Origin: Mangifera indica
Taxonomy: Eukaryota > Streptophyta > Magnoliopsida > Sapindales > Anacardiaceae
Length of the DNA stretch: 64,000 nt
Reading direction: 5' to 3'
Assembly (NCBI RefSeq): GCF_011075055.1
Contig: NC_058139.1
Location: 18,497,584 to 18,561,583, forward strand
Each line of letters starts with the position of its first letter. Position 1 is the first letter of the stretch. Both the position numbers and the translations under genes were made by a program. Shown in pieces: positions 10,150 through 23,483 of this stretch. Under the pieces are notes generated by a model, which saw only the letters and a list, made by a program, of their open reading frames with translations, was not told where the DNA came from and ran no database searches.

Positions 10150-13100
10150 TTTCATAAATGTCCTAGTTAAAATTTATAAAGAGTTTCAAGATAAAGTATA
10201 AAGGTACACATATGACCTACATTAAGGCCCAGGAATTCATAGCATAGACTCGAGGTACAAACACTAAAAAAGTACTCTAATAAGTTCAATCATGTAGTTA
10301 AATATGCTCTGGAGATAGTCAATATTAAGATCAAGCGAATAGAGAAATTTGTGTACGGGTTTGATCTAGCTACACCCCAAGATGTCAAATGGGTACAAAG
10401 CCACCCTAAACCTACAGTGAGGCCATAAGCAGAGCCTTGAGATTTGAATTGTTTGTCAAGAGAATGTATGGCCAACCATACCTACACTACCACCGGTATC
10501 AACACTAGTACCAACATCAATGCCATAGTCAAGCAATAGCAATGCTTAGATTCAAAGAGGTCCTTTTCTAGATAGAAAATAAAAAAAGTCATTCCAACCT
10601 AAGGCTAATAAAAAGGGTACTAGAGATTCCTTTGTCTTAGAAAAATGGTAAGCATCATAGAGGAGAGTGTTTGACTAGGTAGGGAATTTGTTTTAAGTGT
10701 TATTAGCTAAGACACGTAGCTAGATTTTATCCGAAGGCGTACTCCGAGTTGAGAAGCTAGTGAAAAGAGACACTACCAGAGTATCTACCATCATATAGAG
10801 ACTTGCTAAGGCTATCCTATTAGTAGTTACTCGTCAAAGGAAACTGGCTAGTTATTTGAGAGTTTCCAAATGTGTTCCTAAAAGAATTACTAGGATTAAC
10901 TCCTAAACAAGAAAGGTTAATATAAAGTTGGCACCATATGTAACACCTATATCCAAGGCACACTATAGAATAACCCAAGTCAAATTGTAAGAATTGAAAA
11001 AGTAGCCCTAAGAGTTATTGGAAAATGGATTTATTAGATCGAGTCAGTCTCCTTGGGGAGCTCCTATCAAGTAAGGGGTTGAGTAGGATATACCTAAGAT
11101 AACTTTCAAAAAAAAGTATACACACTTTAAGTTTTTTATGATGTTGTTCAAATTAACAAATGTCTCTACAGTGTTTATGGATTTGATGAATAAAGTTATC
11201 CATAACTACCTAGACAAGTTAATTGTAGCATTCATTAATGATATTTTGGTGTATTCAAAAAGTAAAAAAAAGCACAAAGAACACCTGAGGTTCACCCTAT
11301 AGAGATTGAGAGAGAAACAACTCTATGCCAACGTTTCGAAGTATAAGTTCTCGTTAGATCAAGTTACATTTTTGGGCCATGTAATTTTAGCAGTGGGTAT
11401 ATCAAATGATCCAAGTAAGATAGAGGCAATGATAGACTAATAGAAATCAAAGACTATTAAAGAGGTTTGTAGTTTTCTAGATCTAGTTAGGTATTACAAA
11501 AGATTTATAGGGGGATTTGCTAGGCTAGAATGACCTCTCACAACTCTAAAAAAGAAGAAAACTCAGTTTTAGTGGTTAGATGTCAACAAAAAGAGCTTTT
11601 AAGAATTAAAAAGGAACATGACCTCTACTTTTGTGTTAGCCTAATCAAAGGATTGGGTCTAGTATGAGCTGTACATAGATGCCTCACATAATGGTTTAAG
11701 AGCACTATTGATGCAACGAGGCAAGGTGATATCATATGCTTTGAGAAAATTAAAAGGTTTTGAGACCAGATATCCTACATATAGTTAGAGTTAATAACGG
11801 TAGTGTTTGTTCTTAAGATTTGAAGGCATTACCTGTATAGGATGAGATGCAACATAATAGTGTTTGTTCTTACGATTTAGAGGCATTACCTGTATAGGAT
11901 GAGATGCAATATATACACCGACCATAAGAGCCTTAGATACTTTTTCAGTCTAAAAGAACTGAATATGAGACAAAGCAAATGACTCGAGTTAGTGAAAGAT
12001 TATGATTGTGATATCAAATATCACCCAGGTAAGGCAAATGTAATAATAAATGCCCTTAGTAGAAAATTGTTCACATTACAGTTGATGGTTCAAAAAGAGA
12101 TTCAAATAAACCTAAACTGAGAATGAATTGAGTTTGTGATTAGTCATGTATGAAAAAGGATGTAAGAAGGAGTTTCTAATGTAGTAGGATTTAAGAAAAA
12201 GTTTCTAATAGTCAGGAATGAAAATAAATATGGGTAAGTATGTTGCCAAGTGTCTAACCTATCAGCAGATTAAAGTCGAGCACCAGAGACCTTTAGGATT
12301 ACTCGATCCTCTAAGTGTGTCTGAGTGGAAATAACAATATATTCTATGGATTTCATTATTGGGCTCTCAAGAGTTCAAAGTAGTTATAATGCCCTTATAG
12401 GTGATTATGGATAAATTGAATAAGATAGTGCATTTCTTGCCTACTAGAGACACCACCCCTACTTGGGAAGCTGTATATTAGAGAGATTGTTTAGTTGCAT
12501 GGAATACCCAAGACAATTGTTTCAAATAGGAGCACATAATTTGTATTAGCTTTTCAGAAAAGTTTGTATAGATTGTTGGGTACTAATTTGACATCCAATA
12601 TAACGTATTATCCACAGATGGATGGTTAGACTAAAAAGACCATTTAGATGTTAGTGGACACGTTAAAAGCGTGTTTCTTAGATCATAGGGCAAGTTAAAT
12701 GGAGATGTTATCCTTGGTAGAGTTCACCTATAATAATAGTTACCATGTGACAATTCAAATGGCATCCTATGAGGCACTATACGATAAGAGGTGAAGTTTT
12801 CCTCTATACTAGGATGAGTTAGGTGATAGAAATGTCTTGTCATGGTCTCTTAAACCGAAATTCACTTAAAGGATGATTGAGAATGGTCGATTGATTAGAC
12901 AAAGGATGAAACTAATCTAGAATCAATAAAAAAGTTATTTTGATAAAAGACGTAGAGATTTGGAGTTTATTATAGGTGGCAAACTTTTCCTTAAAGTAGT
13001 CCCTTATAAGCATACCATGAGGTTTGGGAGAAAGGGTAAGTTGGCTCTCAGGTTCATCAACCCTTCTGAGATTGTGGAATGAGTCGGTAAGATAGTTTAA

Positions 13101-13390
13101 AGATTTGTGTTACCAACGAGCATGGATTATATTCTTGATATGTTTTATGTTTCGTTGTTGCATTAGTATATAGGTGATCCTCCGCATGTGTTAAGGACCA
13201 AGGAAATTCAATTGTCTAAGGACTTGAGTTATGAAGAGAAATTGGTTTAGATCCTTGATAGCAAGATTAAACAACTCAGGAACTAGCAAATTCCCTTGGT
13301 TGAAGTGTTTTAGAGGAATCACAAAGTTAAAGAGGTTACTTAGGAGATGAATTACGACTATGCATGAAAAGGCCATACTCATGTTTCGCA
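10150..13390 (+). mobile_element. Decayed Ty3/gypsy retrotransposon internal region
   Basis: Plus-strand pieces in the correct gag-pol order, broken by many stops and shifts. A gag segment (about 10260-10385) ends in a FVYGFD motif. A degenerate zinc knuckle (CFKC...H) lies near 10685-10730. Reverse transcriptase pieces follow: GFIRS.SPWGAP near 11025-11070, then FINDILVYSK near 11230-11260, then VTFLGHVI near 11365-11390. An RNase H piece (ELYIDASHNG) is near 11665. Integrase-related sequence spans 12230-12800. A C-terminal part (MRFGRKGKLALRFI near 13018, later LSYEEKL) resembles chromovirus-type integrase tails. Between the SPWGAP and KKKY segments the central RT and the preceding protease appear deleted. 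It cannot encode working proteins. Confidence 0.8.
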
Positions 13391-14514
13391 TTACTATATT
13401 AGCTGGATAAGGTGAATGCAACATGAAATTTGAATTGAGCGATACACTACTGTGTGTGGTGAAGCACATGCCCATGTATTGCATATGTAGAAACAATTCT
13501 TATAAGACATGTTTGCTGCTTTTTAGGGATTTTTATCCAAATCCAAAAATGCATGCACTCGATCTAGAAAAAGATAAAAGTGAGTTTTAAGTGATTCTCA
13601 AATTGTGATGGTAGAATCCGACGATGGCAATACGCTTTCCGATGAGAAGAAGTGTAATGACTTATGAAGAAAAGGTGTCAAGTTCATCAATAAAAAAGAA
13701 AGGTAAGTAAGACTTTTCTCTTTCAATTTTGAACATATGTTTGATGTGGTTTGAGGTTATTCCTTTACCAAAAGTGTTTACATAATGCCTTTGATTTAAG
13801 TGGAATGTCAAACCTGTGTAGCCATGAGATTTTTATCTTGGATGATGTTATAGATATGTTCTTATGCTAGAGATTATTATGAGATATGATTGTATGTTAG
13901 GCTAACATTTTAATATCTTGATTGTTGATGTTATGATTTGATGGTAAAACTCTAATGATTGGCATGAATGCTGATGAAAATTTTATAGTAGATTATGATT
14001 TCATATGTATATATGATGCCTAATTTTGATGTGTATTATTTTGAATTGATTTGTGTTCTTTGTTTGGTGGAATTATGGTTGGAATAAGGATGCTAATTAC
14101 ATGAGGTATAAGTGATATAAGTGTCTTATCATTGAGGAGAGAGTAGAAAGATCATAAAGACAAATTAGGATTCGTTTTCAAGTTTGTGTTCACCTTTTGG
14201 GTTTCGACTCACATTCATGTGCACACAGTCCCGAATTTAGTTCAAGTGTTTTAGTAATCTACAACTGTTAGACATCGTTGACCATTGAATGATCAATTAA
14301 TGGACAAGATTTGCTCATGTATATCTTTTGCACAACCATGTGTGGGGTAAAATGACTAAAATACCCTTGAAAAGTGGTTGAGATGAGTTTCTATTTGAAA
14401 ATAAGTCCAAGTGTAGAGAAAAGGCGCACACCTGTGTGTAAAGATACATACCCTTGTGCATGTTGATTTTGTTTACATGGGGAGAGACCATGGGGAAACA
14501 AGGTCATGTATGAT
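13391..14514. other. Probable gypsy 3' LTR, left part
   Basis: Non-coding DNA following the integrase relic. It contains gypsy LTR-like phrases such as AAAATGACTAAAATACCC (about 14349) and CACACCTGTGTG (about 14429). A candidate LTR could run from TGTAATGAC at 13653 to GTGTTACA at 16402, interrupted by a MITE at 14523. No matching 5' LTR was found, so the ends are guesses. Confidence 0.35.
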
Positions 14515-14522
14515 ACAAAAGA

Positions 14523-15194
14523 AGGCCAAAGGACTATTTCCCACCCAAACTATACGTTTTTCTCAAGTTTCCCCCTATTAACTTTGAAAATACCATTTAC
14601 ACACCCATGGCCTGTTAAAATTAACGGAACCCTAACCCCTGAAAATTTTATCTCATTTCCCTCTCTAAAATTTCAAAAACTAACAATTTTCCCTAACCTA
14701 AGTTTTAAAAAACAGCGTTTTCCCCTTTAGGATTTTCAATTTTTCAGAGTTAGTTTTTCGGAGCTGTTTCTTTCTCTCCAGCAACCTCTAGATGACTTCT
14801 CTTCCTCTTCGATGCAGCCTTTTTCTAGCAATTATGCTAGGCATGGTCGTCGACGACAGTTCCCAAGACAATCGTCAGAAGGAGGTTGCATCGCCTGGAG
14901 GTCACCAGAGAGGAAGAAACGACGTCGAAAAACTAACTCAGAAAATTGAAAATCCTAAGGGGGAAAATGTAGTTCTTTAAAACTTGGGTTGGGGGAAATT
15001 ATTAGTTTTTAGAGTTTAGGGGGGAAAATAAAATAAAATTTAAATTTATTTTTAATAAAACAGACAAAATGACAATTTTACCCTTGAAACCATTGATTTT
15101 AACCGGTCACGGATGGGTAAATGGTATTTTCAAAGTTAATAGGGAAAAACTTGAGAAAAGCGCATACTTTAGGTGGGAAATAGTCCTTTGGCCT
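14523..15194. mobile_element. Mutator-type MITE, copy b (complete)
   Basis: Complete element of 672 bp. The left end AGGCCAAAGGAC is matched by the right end GTCCTTTGGCCT, and the inverted similarity continues inward for about 100 bp (CACCCA...CTCAAG). It is flanked by ACAAAAGA (14515-14522) and ACAGAAGA (15195-15202), a target duplication with one mismatch. The middle (about 14710-14980) is GC-richer and carries a 62-codon open frame at 14792-14980 with no recognisable product; it may be captured DNA. Related copies are at 56, 33611 and 55967; the last has a perfect 9-bp duplication, which points to Mutator mobilisation. Confidence 0.8.
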
Positions 15195-15202
15195 ACAGAA
15201 GA

Positions 15203-17460
15203 ATAACTCGCCTATGTTCAAGACGTAACATGCTCGAGTATGAAGGGCAGAATAATGAGAGAAAAGAGGAACTGAACTAAAGGTTTACGGGTCATCCCTA
15301 AAGACAGTATAGAACCTCAGGTGCGTAGTAATACCTGTATACCTAAAAGATGAGATTATGATGAAGCATAAGATATGATTAGGCTAAAAACTAAAATGAG
15401 CTAAAGTGACTTGTGGCTTAAGATGCATGCATACTAGACATCTTAAGGTTATTGTGAGAGGACACTATGAGTACATAGTACTTATACTACTTGTAATATG
15501 ACACTAGACCTACAATAAAGTAATTGCTCATAGTAGAGCATAATTAAGACTATGTTCAAGTGTAAGCAAGTTGATTGCATAATAAGTACTCACATAGCCA
15601 AGGAGTCAAATCCTTGTGTTTGATCCAATCTAATTGGCCTAACATATAGTTATAGGACATAGCTTCCAAACGATGATACTTTCATCGAAAGATGTTATAG
15701 TCACACTAAGAGGGATCCGAAGAGTGGTCCCTTAGTGACCGAGCTAGATATAGTAGACCCTAGAGATGATATAGTCAAACCAATTAGGAATTCAAGGAAT
15801 GGTTCCTTAGTGAACGAAGGGGTTATAGTGTGACCTAACAATTATGGCATATAGCCTAGATGTTCCTGAGTTTAATATGATTACAAAAACAAATATCGGA
15901 CCCATAATCATCTTGATAAGAGTTTAGTAATCGACTTCAGATGACAGAGATAATATAGCATAAGCACAATCTAGAGATTAAGTAAAAGTTAGCAATAGAG
16001 TCTCTTGTTTATTGAGTTTTTTATCACTCACTCTTCTATTTTCATGCATATAGGTATATATGATTGTAATGGCTGCGAGGCAAGTAGTGGTCAACGGGCA
16101 TAGAGTAACTAAGGGTATTTTTGTTATTTAGTTAATTTAACAAATTCTATGTCAGTTTTTGTTTTGATGGATTTGGCTACATGTAGTACAATAATATGTT
16201 TTAAGCTTTTATGATTTGGAAATTCTTTGGCATGTTTCCTCTAACGTTTTAAATGAAAGTGTATTTTGGTAATTTATGATTTTACAATAAAATTATGTGT
16301 TTGATTTATATGTTTTCAAATGTTTAAATATATACATGCACAAATGGCCTAATTAGTGATATCTTCCTTTAAAGGACAGTACTTCTAGAGAAAGGTGTTA
16401 CAAGAGAGAAAACACTCATTCTTTAATTTTGAACACTTGTTCTATAACATAGTAGAGGTATGGTCATTCCACAATAGAGTACACCTATTCCAAGAAGTTG
16501 TCCCACAAATTTAAGCAATGATATGAATGCGTAGAAGTACAACACATGCCTAAATTAGCATATGAAGTAGGGCAGGAGTCATAAGCAAGTTATATAAGAG
16601 GTGAAAACGTTAACATGGCAAAACATAAGTTTGATAAGGGCTTCAGTATAAGTTCATGTTTTATGAAAACATATTGAGTACTCATTCATCAGATAAGTTA
16701 GCAAATTTTTATATGTATTCTAAGTTTATTAGTGCGCTAAGCCATATGAGACTTGTTTCCATAGTCATACATGTTGGACTCGATCCTTATGAGTTTTAAA
16801 TTTTATACACCCATGAAGACTTAATTTCTCATGAGCCAGACACCCATGAGATTTTTCATGTCCACAGTAAGGCCCACTTACAAAGAGGTGTTATACAATC
16901 CTCTATATACACTCATAATAGAGGTGTTAGGAGAGTCTTTTTATATGCACCCATAGTAAAGGTCTTAGGACGAGTTCAATTATATTATTTGATAGAGAGA
17001 GCTTAGAAGACTTATATGGTCAGGATGTCAAATTCATGTCTTGTTCTAGTCTAATTGACTTAGTTAGCATAGTTTTCAACAAATGTTTTATTAAAGTTCT
17101 TTCATTGATTTCTAAAGTTATATACAATTCATGTCATCATAGTTTGAGTCTATAGGTGTACCTTAGATGATGAGTTCATGAGATAAGGAATGTAAGATGA
17201 TAAGTAACGAAAGGGAAGGAGAGAAAATGAATGTAGGGTATAAGGTTTCCTAGATAGTAATTATTACTTACTTTTTTCCTTTATGTTTTGCATAGGTGAT
17301 TGCAACACAGATATGCAAGTTGGCTAAGGTTATGGATGGGGGGATTATTGAGATTTACTTTATGTTACATTTAATAATTTAGTATTTATGTACTATACAA
17401 ACGAACAGTAATGATTGTTTTAATGTTTGGGACATTTTTTCTACTTTAATAATATTAATT
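15203..17460. other. Probable gypsy LTR remainder and a second LTR-like segment
   Basis: Non-coding. Two places look like LTR 3' regions: 16020-16130 (TTTTCATGCATATAGGT before a GTAATGGCTGC run) and 17265-17345 (CTTTATGTTTTGCATAGGT before GATTGCAAC). The similar layout suggests two related LTR scraps, the first ending near GTGTTACA at 16402. No gene was recognised. Confidence 0.35.
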
Positions 17461-19391
17461 TATTTAAAGTTGTTCTATTTTTGCAAATTTAAGTTTACTC
17501 ATTCTAAAGTATAAAAGAGTTTTAAGAAGTAGTATATCTCTATGGAGGGTAGTCTTTGAAAGATGAGACATCCTGCAGCTTAATTTGCTCTTAATTTCTA
17601 TGAAAAGATATCCTTTAATATGTTGAGTTAAAAAATGCAAGGGATTCAATGGTTTGGTTGATAGGGAACACTTTGAACATATAGGTAGGGAAAGGAAGGA
17701 GACAACAAGAAGGAAGAAGATTAAAAAAAAGAAGAATAAATTAAAAATAGAAGAATATAGGTGAACAAGGCAAGTCCCCGAAATCAAAATTGAAACTGAT
17801 CAAATATAATTCAATCTATACATGTTTTGAAACTAGTTCCACTTCCTATTTTTTCAATAGGATAATTGAATTCGCCTGCCCCTACTAGAATTGTCTAAAT
17901 TATTTTATTGTAGATTTTTATATATTAGATATAAGTGCAGAAATTGATAGAAATAAAAAATGAATCCCTTTTACAGAAATAAAAATATGTCGTACCTGAA
18001 GCTTTAATTTAATCTTCAAATATTAGGAAAGATAGTCGCACCAAGCTTCAAGGCAAGAAGAAACAGAAGTAAGAAATCTTTGTTGAAATTAACAAGAAAC
18101 ATTAATAATCATCTAATTTCTGTATCTTGCTTTCAGTTGTCAATCTGTTTTTGTTTGTAAATTAAAGAAATTATTAAAACAAAGAGCACATAATGGATTT
18201 CAACTAAATATTTAACATTATCCTATCACATAAATATATGCACACAGAAACATTCCCAACCTTCAGATTGATGTATAAAATTCAGAAAGAAAAACAAAAA
18301 AATAATGGCACCTCAAGCAGTCGAATATGCAGCTTCAATCTTCAAATATTTGTATGGATGAAATTATAAAGATTGATGGCAAGAAAGTTAATTGTTGGGA
18401 GGAAATGAAAGAGAAGTTATTGCAGAATGAAACCAGTGTTTGTAAATAGAAATAAGAACACAATCAAGAACAGATATTGAAGAAAGGTATCAAAGGGAGC
18501 ATGCTTCCCAGTCAAGGAAAGAAAGGAATGCTTATTCAAATTCTAAACTTATTTGATTTTGAAAGAAATCAAAACTTAAGCTCAATTTCTCAATTTTCAA
18601 TTGTTTGTTAAGAATACATGTACCACATCTTATAAATGAAAGCTCAACTCGCTTAGCACAATCGAGAATAAATAGAGTTCCTTACTTTTATATTTCCATT
18701 GGATTTTAACTATAAGTTAATAATGTCTAGTTGAGCTTTCATACGCAATTCAAAATTAGCACAACCAGATAAACTATGAAATGCCATATAACAATAATTA
18801 AGAACCTGTGAGCAGTCAGCTAAAAATTACTGCATGGGGCATCAACTTTTGCATCAAACTAACACACATTATCTTAAGGTCCATCTTGTATATATGTAGT
18901 AATGATTTATTAATAAAAGAAAGTGTTCTTTTTCTTTTTTGTTCATGTACGTAATGTGCAATGATCCTCGATAAATGAGAAGGTGTAAGTTTACACAACA
19001 TATTGGTTTCACAAAAGTTATATAGAAATAAGATAAGAAAACAAGGGAAAAAATTACCTGCCATGGCCTCTCCCAATCACACGTCATTGGCCAAGCGCCA
19101 AACCAAGCTCCAATAAATGTGTCATGGGTTGGTATGCAAATCATATAGTCTACGAATCCATTTGGCCTAAAGAGTAAATTGATTCAAATTTCACATCAGA
19201 ATGTAAAAATTGTAGCACAATTTCAGTTAACTGATTTCATCAGTACAATCTTTATTGAGCTTCCTTAAGTTTAAGAAAGCATACAGTACAGTTCCTCCTT
19301 TAATAAAGCATGAAGAGGGAAAATAGATGTAATGCTAAAAGAAAAACAAACCCTGTTTCTGTCAATGCGTACTTCTGATAGATTACTGTTA
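17461..19391. other. Intergenic, no gene recognised
   Basis: AT-rich. Minus-strand open frames at 17464-17787, 18816-19076 and 18869-19144 overlap each other or are low-complexity, and none has a recognisable domain. Nothing firm can be said of this stretch. Confidence 0.4.
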
Positions 19392-19456
19392 ATCCATGTT
19401 TAAGCTGGTAGGACCAAGAGAAGAAAATACAATGTGGATTTGATTAGAAGACAGAG

Positions 19457-19928
19457 TGGTCCAAAGTCTTCAATTGCAATAGTTGCAACAAGTGACAAGT
19501 GACAGGCTATGAGTGGAGAGAATCAAGAGTTAGTTTCAAAATTCTGCATAAAAAGTGAAGTGAAGAAGTGAGTGGGTAGAGAAAATTATCTGGAATATTA
19601 TCTAGTTGAATTCTTGTTTCATTTTGGAGAGTACTGGCCTTTCAAAAGGCCAGCTTTTAATGTCTTTTATATTTTGAATTCAATTTCTTTATAGTGAGCT
19701 TTGTAATGAACTTTGGGTTGTGATGAATATTGCAATGGGTTTAAATTCCTCTTTGTTATTTTGATTTCTCTCCATTTTTCTGCATATTGATGGGTGTTAT
19801 AATTGATTGGAATGGAATTATTTGAAATATTGTTTCCTTGAAGTTGTTTTGTGGATAAAGATTGATCTGAAGCTACAGAAACTCGGTAGCAATGGCAGAT
19901 TCACTAGAAAATAACTAGATTTCTAACA
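19457..19928 (+). repeat. LTR 1 of the array
   Basis: 472 bp, starting TGGTCCAAAG and ending TCTAACA. It is followed at 19931 by ATGGAGTCAGAGCACC, a slightly altered primer-binding site, and preceded by AGAAGACAGAG, the purine tract of a lost upstream unit. Confidence 0.8.
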
Positions 19929-21474
19929 AAATGGAGTCAGAGCACCAAATCTAGGGTACATTTTCAACAAGGATGGAAGATCATGTCAGCGAACTAGAGC
20001 AAAGGTATTATGGTTTGGTCAAATGAATGGTGTCTATGGAATCACAACTGGACAAGATGACTACTAAGATAGAAAAGCAAGACGCTCAATTAGATGCGTG
20101 GGTTGAGATTATGCATGAAATTAGAGAACACATGGTTAACGAGGTGAAAGGGAGATCTATTGAGTCAGCTTGCAATTCACAGACAATCATCGTAAACCAA
20201 CCTTTGTTACAGCAAGAGGCTGGGCTGCTTGCCAACGAATCCAAGATCTACAATGATGGAAACGAATCAAATGAGTGATCAAGGCTCACGATGACTAGAG
20301 ATTCATGTGTATTCCGACAACAAATTCAACTCAACAGAATTCCAAGATGTTGAATCAACAGAAATTAGTGAAAATAAGTTGTCAAAATTAGTTCACTAGT
20401 GGGTCGGTCTTGCTTCTGAAACAACAAAGATGAAATTGGAAAGGATGGAGGAAAAAGATGAGATGGAACTGTAAACAATGGCGGAAAAAAACATCAAAGG
20501 AAAGAGATAGAGACCTGAAGTCAAAAGAAGAAAGCAATAATAATGAGAGGCCCACCCATTTTACACAAAGTCTAAATACCTAACCCAACCCAAACCATTC
20601 CACACCCATCCACTCAAATTCCAACTTAAACCATTATCCTACAACCCAATTATTTCACCTCTCTAACCTAATTTCACAAACAAACCTAACCCTAATTCAA
20701 TTAAACAAACCTATCTACATTAGAATCTCTTTAATTCACTCATCAAATTCATTATTCCTTATTTCCTAAATCAACTCCTCTTTAACAACAAAATAAATGT
20801 CCCACAAGCCCAAACCCAAGTTATTGTTTAAGTCCACAAACTAATAAATTAAACCCAAATATAACGATCAATCCAAAACCTAATTGGCCTACACCAATTA
20901 TAATACAATACACCCTTATCCAAATACTCTCATCTAATCCATCCCATTCAAATAAATCTCAATCTAATCACCCAACTCAAATTCATATTTCCATACCCAG
21001 TTATCCTTTAAACCCAATCCAACCCATCATCTCAAATCACTACAACTCATATTCTCCTTTTCTATAATATGTTGCCTTTTTCATGAACCTATCCATTTGT
21101 GTTGCACCATCTAAGTAGTCACTCAAATCTTTTTGTGTGCATGCTATGGATAATTTGAATATTGAGTTTTATGTTAAGGACAACGATAATGTATATGCTA
21201 ATATTAATACCCTAAGAACCATGCTTTCTCTACATTTAGATAGTGTAAGATATCTAGCTATTGGAAAGGGCTTAGTCAAAATTAGAAAGGGTTTGCTTAA
21301 CTTGGGTATGCATCAGATATGGATAGTTGTTGATGAGTCGTTGTTCTCTACCCTTTACCTTAAAGACAAGGTGAGACAGCATGGGGAAGGTAATAATAGA
21401 AACCTATTAATCCATGTTTATATTAGCAAAACCAAGGGAAGAAAATACAAGGTGGATTCAATTAGAGGAGTGAA
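19929..21474 (+). mobile_element. Internal region 1 of the array
   Basis: Layout shared by all four units: primer-binding site; a gag-like leader starting at ATG 19973 that stops once before a longer open part (20027-20278, with an amphipathic MESQLDKMTTKIEKQD segment likely to form a coiled coil); a G-poor, C- and A-rich tract (about 20560-21070); a second open frame (21137-21577) that runs past the purine tract into LTR 2. No zinc knuckle or pol domain is seen. Confidence 0.7.
20027..20278 (+). pseudogene. gag-like coiled-coil ORF, unit 1
   Basis: 83 codons. The N-terminal part (heptad-like MESQLDKMTTKIEKQDAQLD, then WVEIMHEIREH) resembles the leading helix of plant retrotransposon gag proteins that begin just after the primer-binding site. 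It is in frame with an upstream ATG at 19973 but separated from it by one stop. Related, more damaged versions occur at about 22070 and 26080, and a better one at 24091-24345. Function in particle assembly is inferred from position only. Confidence 0.45.
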
Positions 21475-21577
21475 TGGTCCAGAGTCTTCTATTGCAGTAA
21501 CTACAACAAGTGACACGTTGACAAGCTATGAGTGGAGAGAATCACAAGTCAATTACAAAATTCTTTATAAAAAGTGA
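21137..21577 (+). other. Conserved ORF of unknown function, unit 1
   Basis: 146 codons beginning MHAMDNLN, and I do not recognise it. The same reading frame recurs in the other units at about 23146-23328 with 23344-23655, 25171-25581 and 27143-27478. Conserved blocks are VNDDVY.NI, LGMHQM-like, KDKVR.HGEGN.RN and KTKGRKYKV. The basic GRKYKV end is followed directly by the purine tract and LTR. The frame extends into the LTR in this copy. It could be a retrotransposon-specific protein or a captured host exon. Confidence 0.5.
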
Positions 21578-21955
21578 AGTGAAGAAGGGAATGGGCAGAG
21601 AGAATTACTTGAAATACTTTCTAGTTGAATTCTTATTTCATTTTGGAGAGTTTTGACCTTTCAAAAGCCAATTTTTAAAGTCTTTTATATTCTGAATTCA
21701 ATTTCTTTATGGTGGGCTTTGTAATGAACTTTAGGGTGTGATGAATATTTCAATGGGTAAATAAAAATAAATTCCTTTTTGTTATTCCATTACCTCACCA
21801 TTTTCTTGCTATATTAATAGGTGTTATAATTGATTAGAATGGAATTTTTTGAAATATTGTTGTTGTGGAGTTGTTTGGTGGATAAAGATTGATATGAAGT
21901 TGCAAGCACTTGATAGCAATGGGAGATTCACTAGAAAATAACTAGGTTCATAACA
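21475..21955 (+). repeat. LTR 2 of the array
   Basis: 481 bp, TGGTCCAGAG at the start, CATAACA at the end. The primer-binding site that follows is decayed (GGTATCAAAACACC at 21959). Confidence 0.8.
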
Positions 21956-23483
21956 AAAGGTATCAAAACACCAAATCTAGGGTACATTTTCAATATGGAT
22001 GGAAGATTGTGTTAATGAACTAGAGCATGTGTAACATGGTTTTGTCGAACGAATGACGTCTATAGAATCATGATTGGACAAGATGACTGCTAAGACAGAA
22101 AAGCAAGATGCTCAATTAGATACGTAGGGTGAGATCATGCATTAAATTAGAGAAAATATGGTTAAGGAGAGGAAGGGCAAATCTAATTAGTCGGCTCACA
22201 ACTCACAGACAATCACTGTAAACCAAACTTCATTGCATTAGGATGTTTGGTTGTTTGCCAGTGAATCTTCGTTCCATTATCACCATCCAAGATCTACAAT
22301 GATTGAGACAAATCAAAAGAGTGATCAAGGCTCACAACAACTAGAGCTTCATGTATATTCTAGCGACAAATTCAACTCAATAGAATTCCAAGATATTGAA
22401 TCAATAAGATTTGATAAAAATAAACTATCAAAATTAGTACACTTGTTAGTCGATCTTGACCCTTAAACTATAAAGGAAACAATGGCGAAAGAAAATGTCA
22501 AAGGATGGATATGGAAACTTGAAGTCAAAAGAAGAAAACAATAATAAGGAGAACCTCACCTATTTTCCACCAAACTTAAAAACCTAACCAAACCTAAACC
22601 ATTCCACACCTATCCACCTAAATTCCAACCCAAGCCATTACCTTACAACCCAATTATTTCACCTCTTTTGCCTAATTTCATAAACATACCCAACCCTAGC
22701 TCAATTAAACAAACCCAGCTCCATTGGAATATTTTTAATCCACTCAACAAATCCATTATTCCTTAATTCTCAGATCAATTCCACCTTAACAGCAAAATAA
22801 ACATCTTCCACAAGCCCAAACCCAAGTTACTATTTAGGTCCATAAACTAACAAACTAAGCTCAAACATATGACCTAATCCAAAACCTAATTGGCCTACAC
22901 CAACTCCAATACTATACACCTTAAACCATACACTCTCATCCAATCCATCCCATTCAAATAAATCTCAATCTAACCACCTAGCCCTAATTCATATTTCCAT
23001 ACCCAATTATCCTTTAAACCTAACCCAATCCATCATCTCAAATCACTACAACTCAGATTCCCCTTTCTATGACATGTTGCCTTATTCCACAAACCAATCC
23101 ATTTGTGTCGCACCATCTAGGCGGTCATTCAAATCTTTTTGTGTGCATGCTACAGATAATTTGAATGATGAGTTTTATGTTAAGGTGAATGATGATGTAA
23201 ATCTTAACATTGTTGCCCCAAGAACCATGTTTTCCCTGTATTTGGGTAGCATATCATATCTAGCTATCAGAAAGGGTTTTATCGAAATTATAAAGGGTTT
23301 GTTTAACTTGGGTATGTATCCGATGTAGATAGGTGTTGATGAATTGTTATTGTTCTCCATCTTTTACATTAAGGACAAGGCGAGACAACATGGGGAAGGT
23401 AATGATAGAAACCTGTTAATTTATGTTTATGTAGATAAGACCAAGGGAAGAAAATACAAAATAGATTCCATTAAAGGGGAGAA
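21956..23483 (+). mobile_element. Internal region 2 of the array
   Basis: Same layout as unit 1, more decayed: gag-like leader with several stops (about 21995-22470, including a 71-codon open piece at 22251-22466), a G-poor tract (about 22550-23060), then the unknown ORF split by a stop into 23074-23328 and 23344-23655. A purine tract AAAGGGGAGAA ends the unit. Confidence 0.7.

Noticed and set aside
13191..13496. 101-codon open frame on the minus strand
   Set aside because: It is the reverse side of the gypsy integrase tail, whose plus-strand reading matches the family.
17464..17787. 107-codon open frame on the minus strand
   Set aside because: Dominated by Phe/Leu/Ser from an A/G-rich plus strand; no domain and no gene-like context.
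18816..19144. Two overlapping minus-strand frames of 86 and 91 codons
   Set aside because: They overlap in different frames, with no motif in either.
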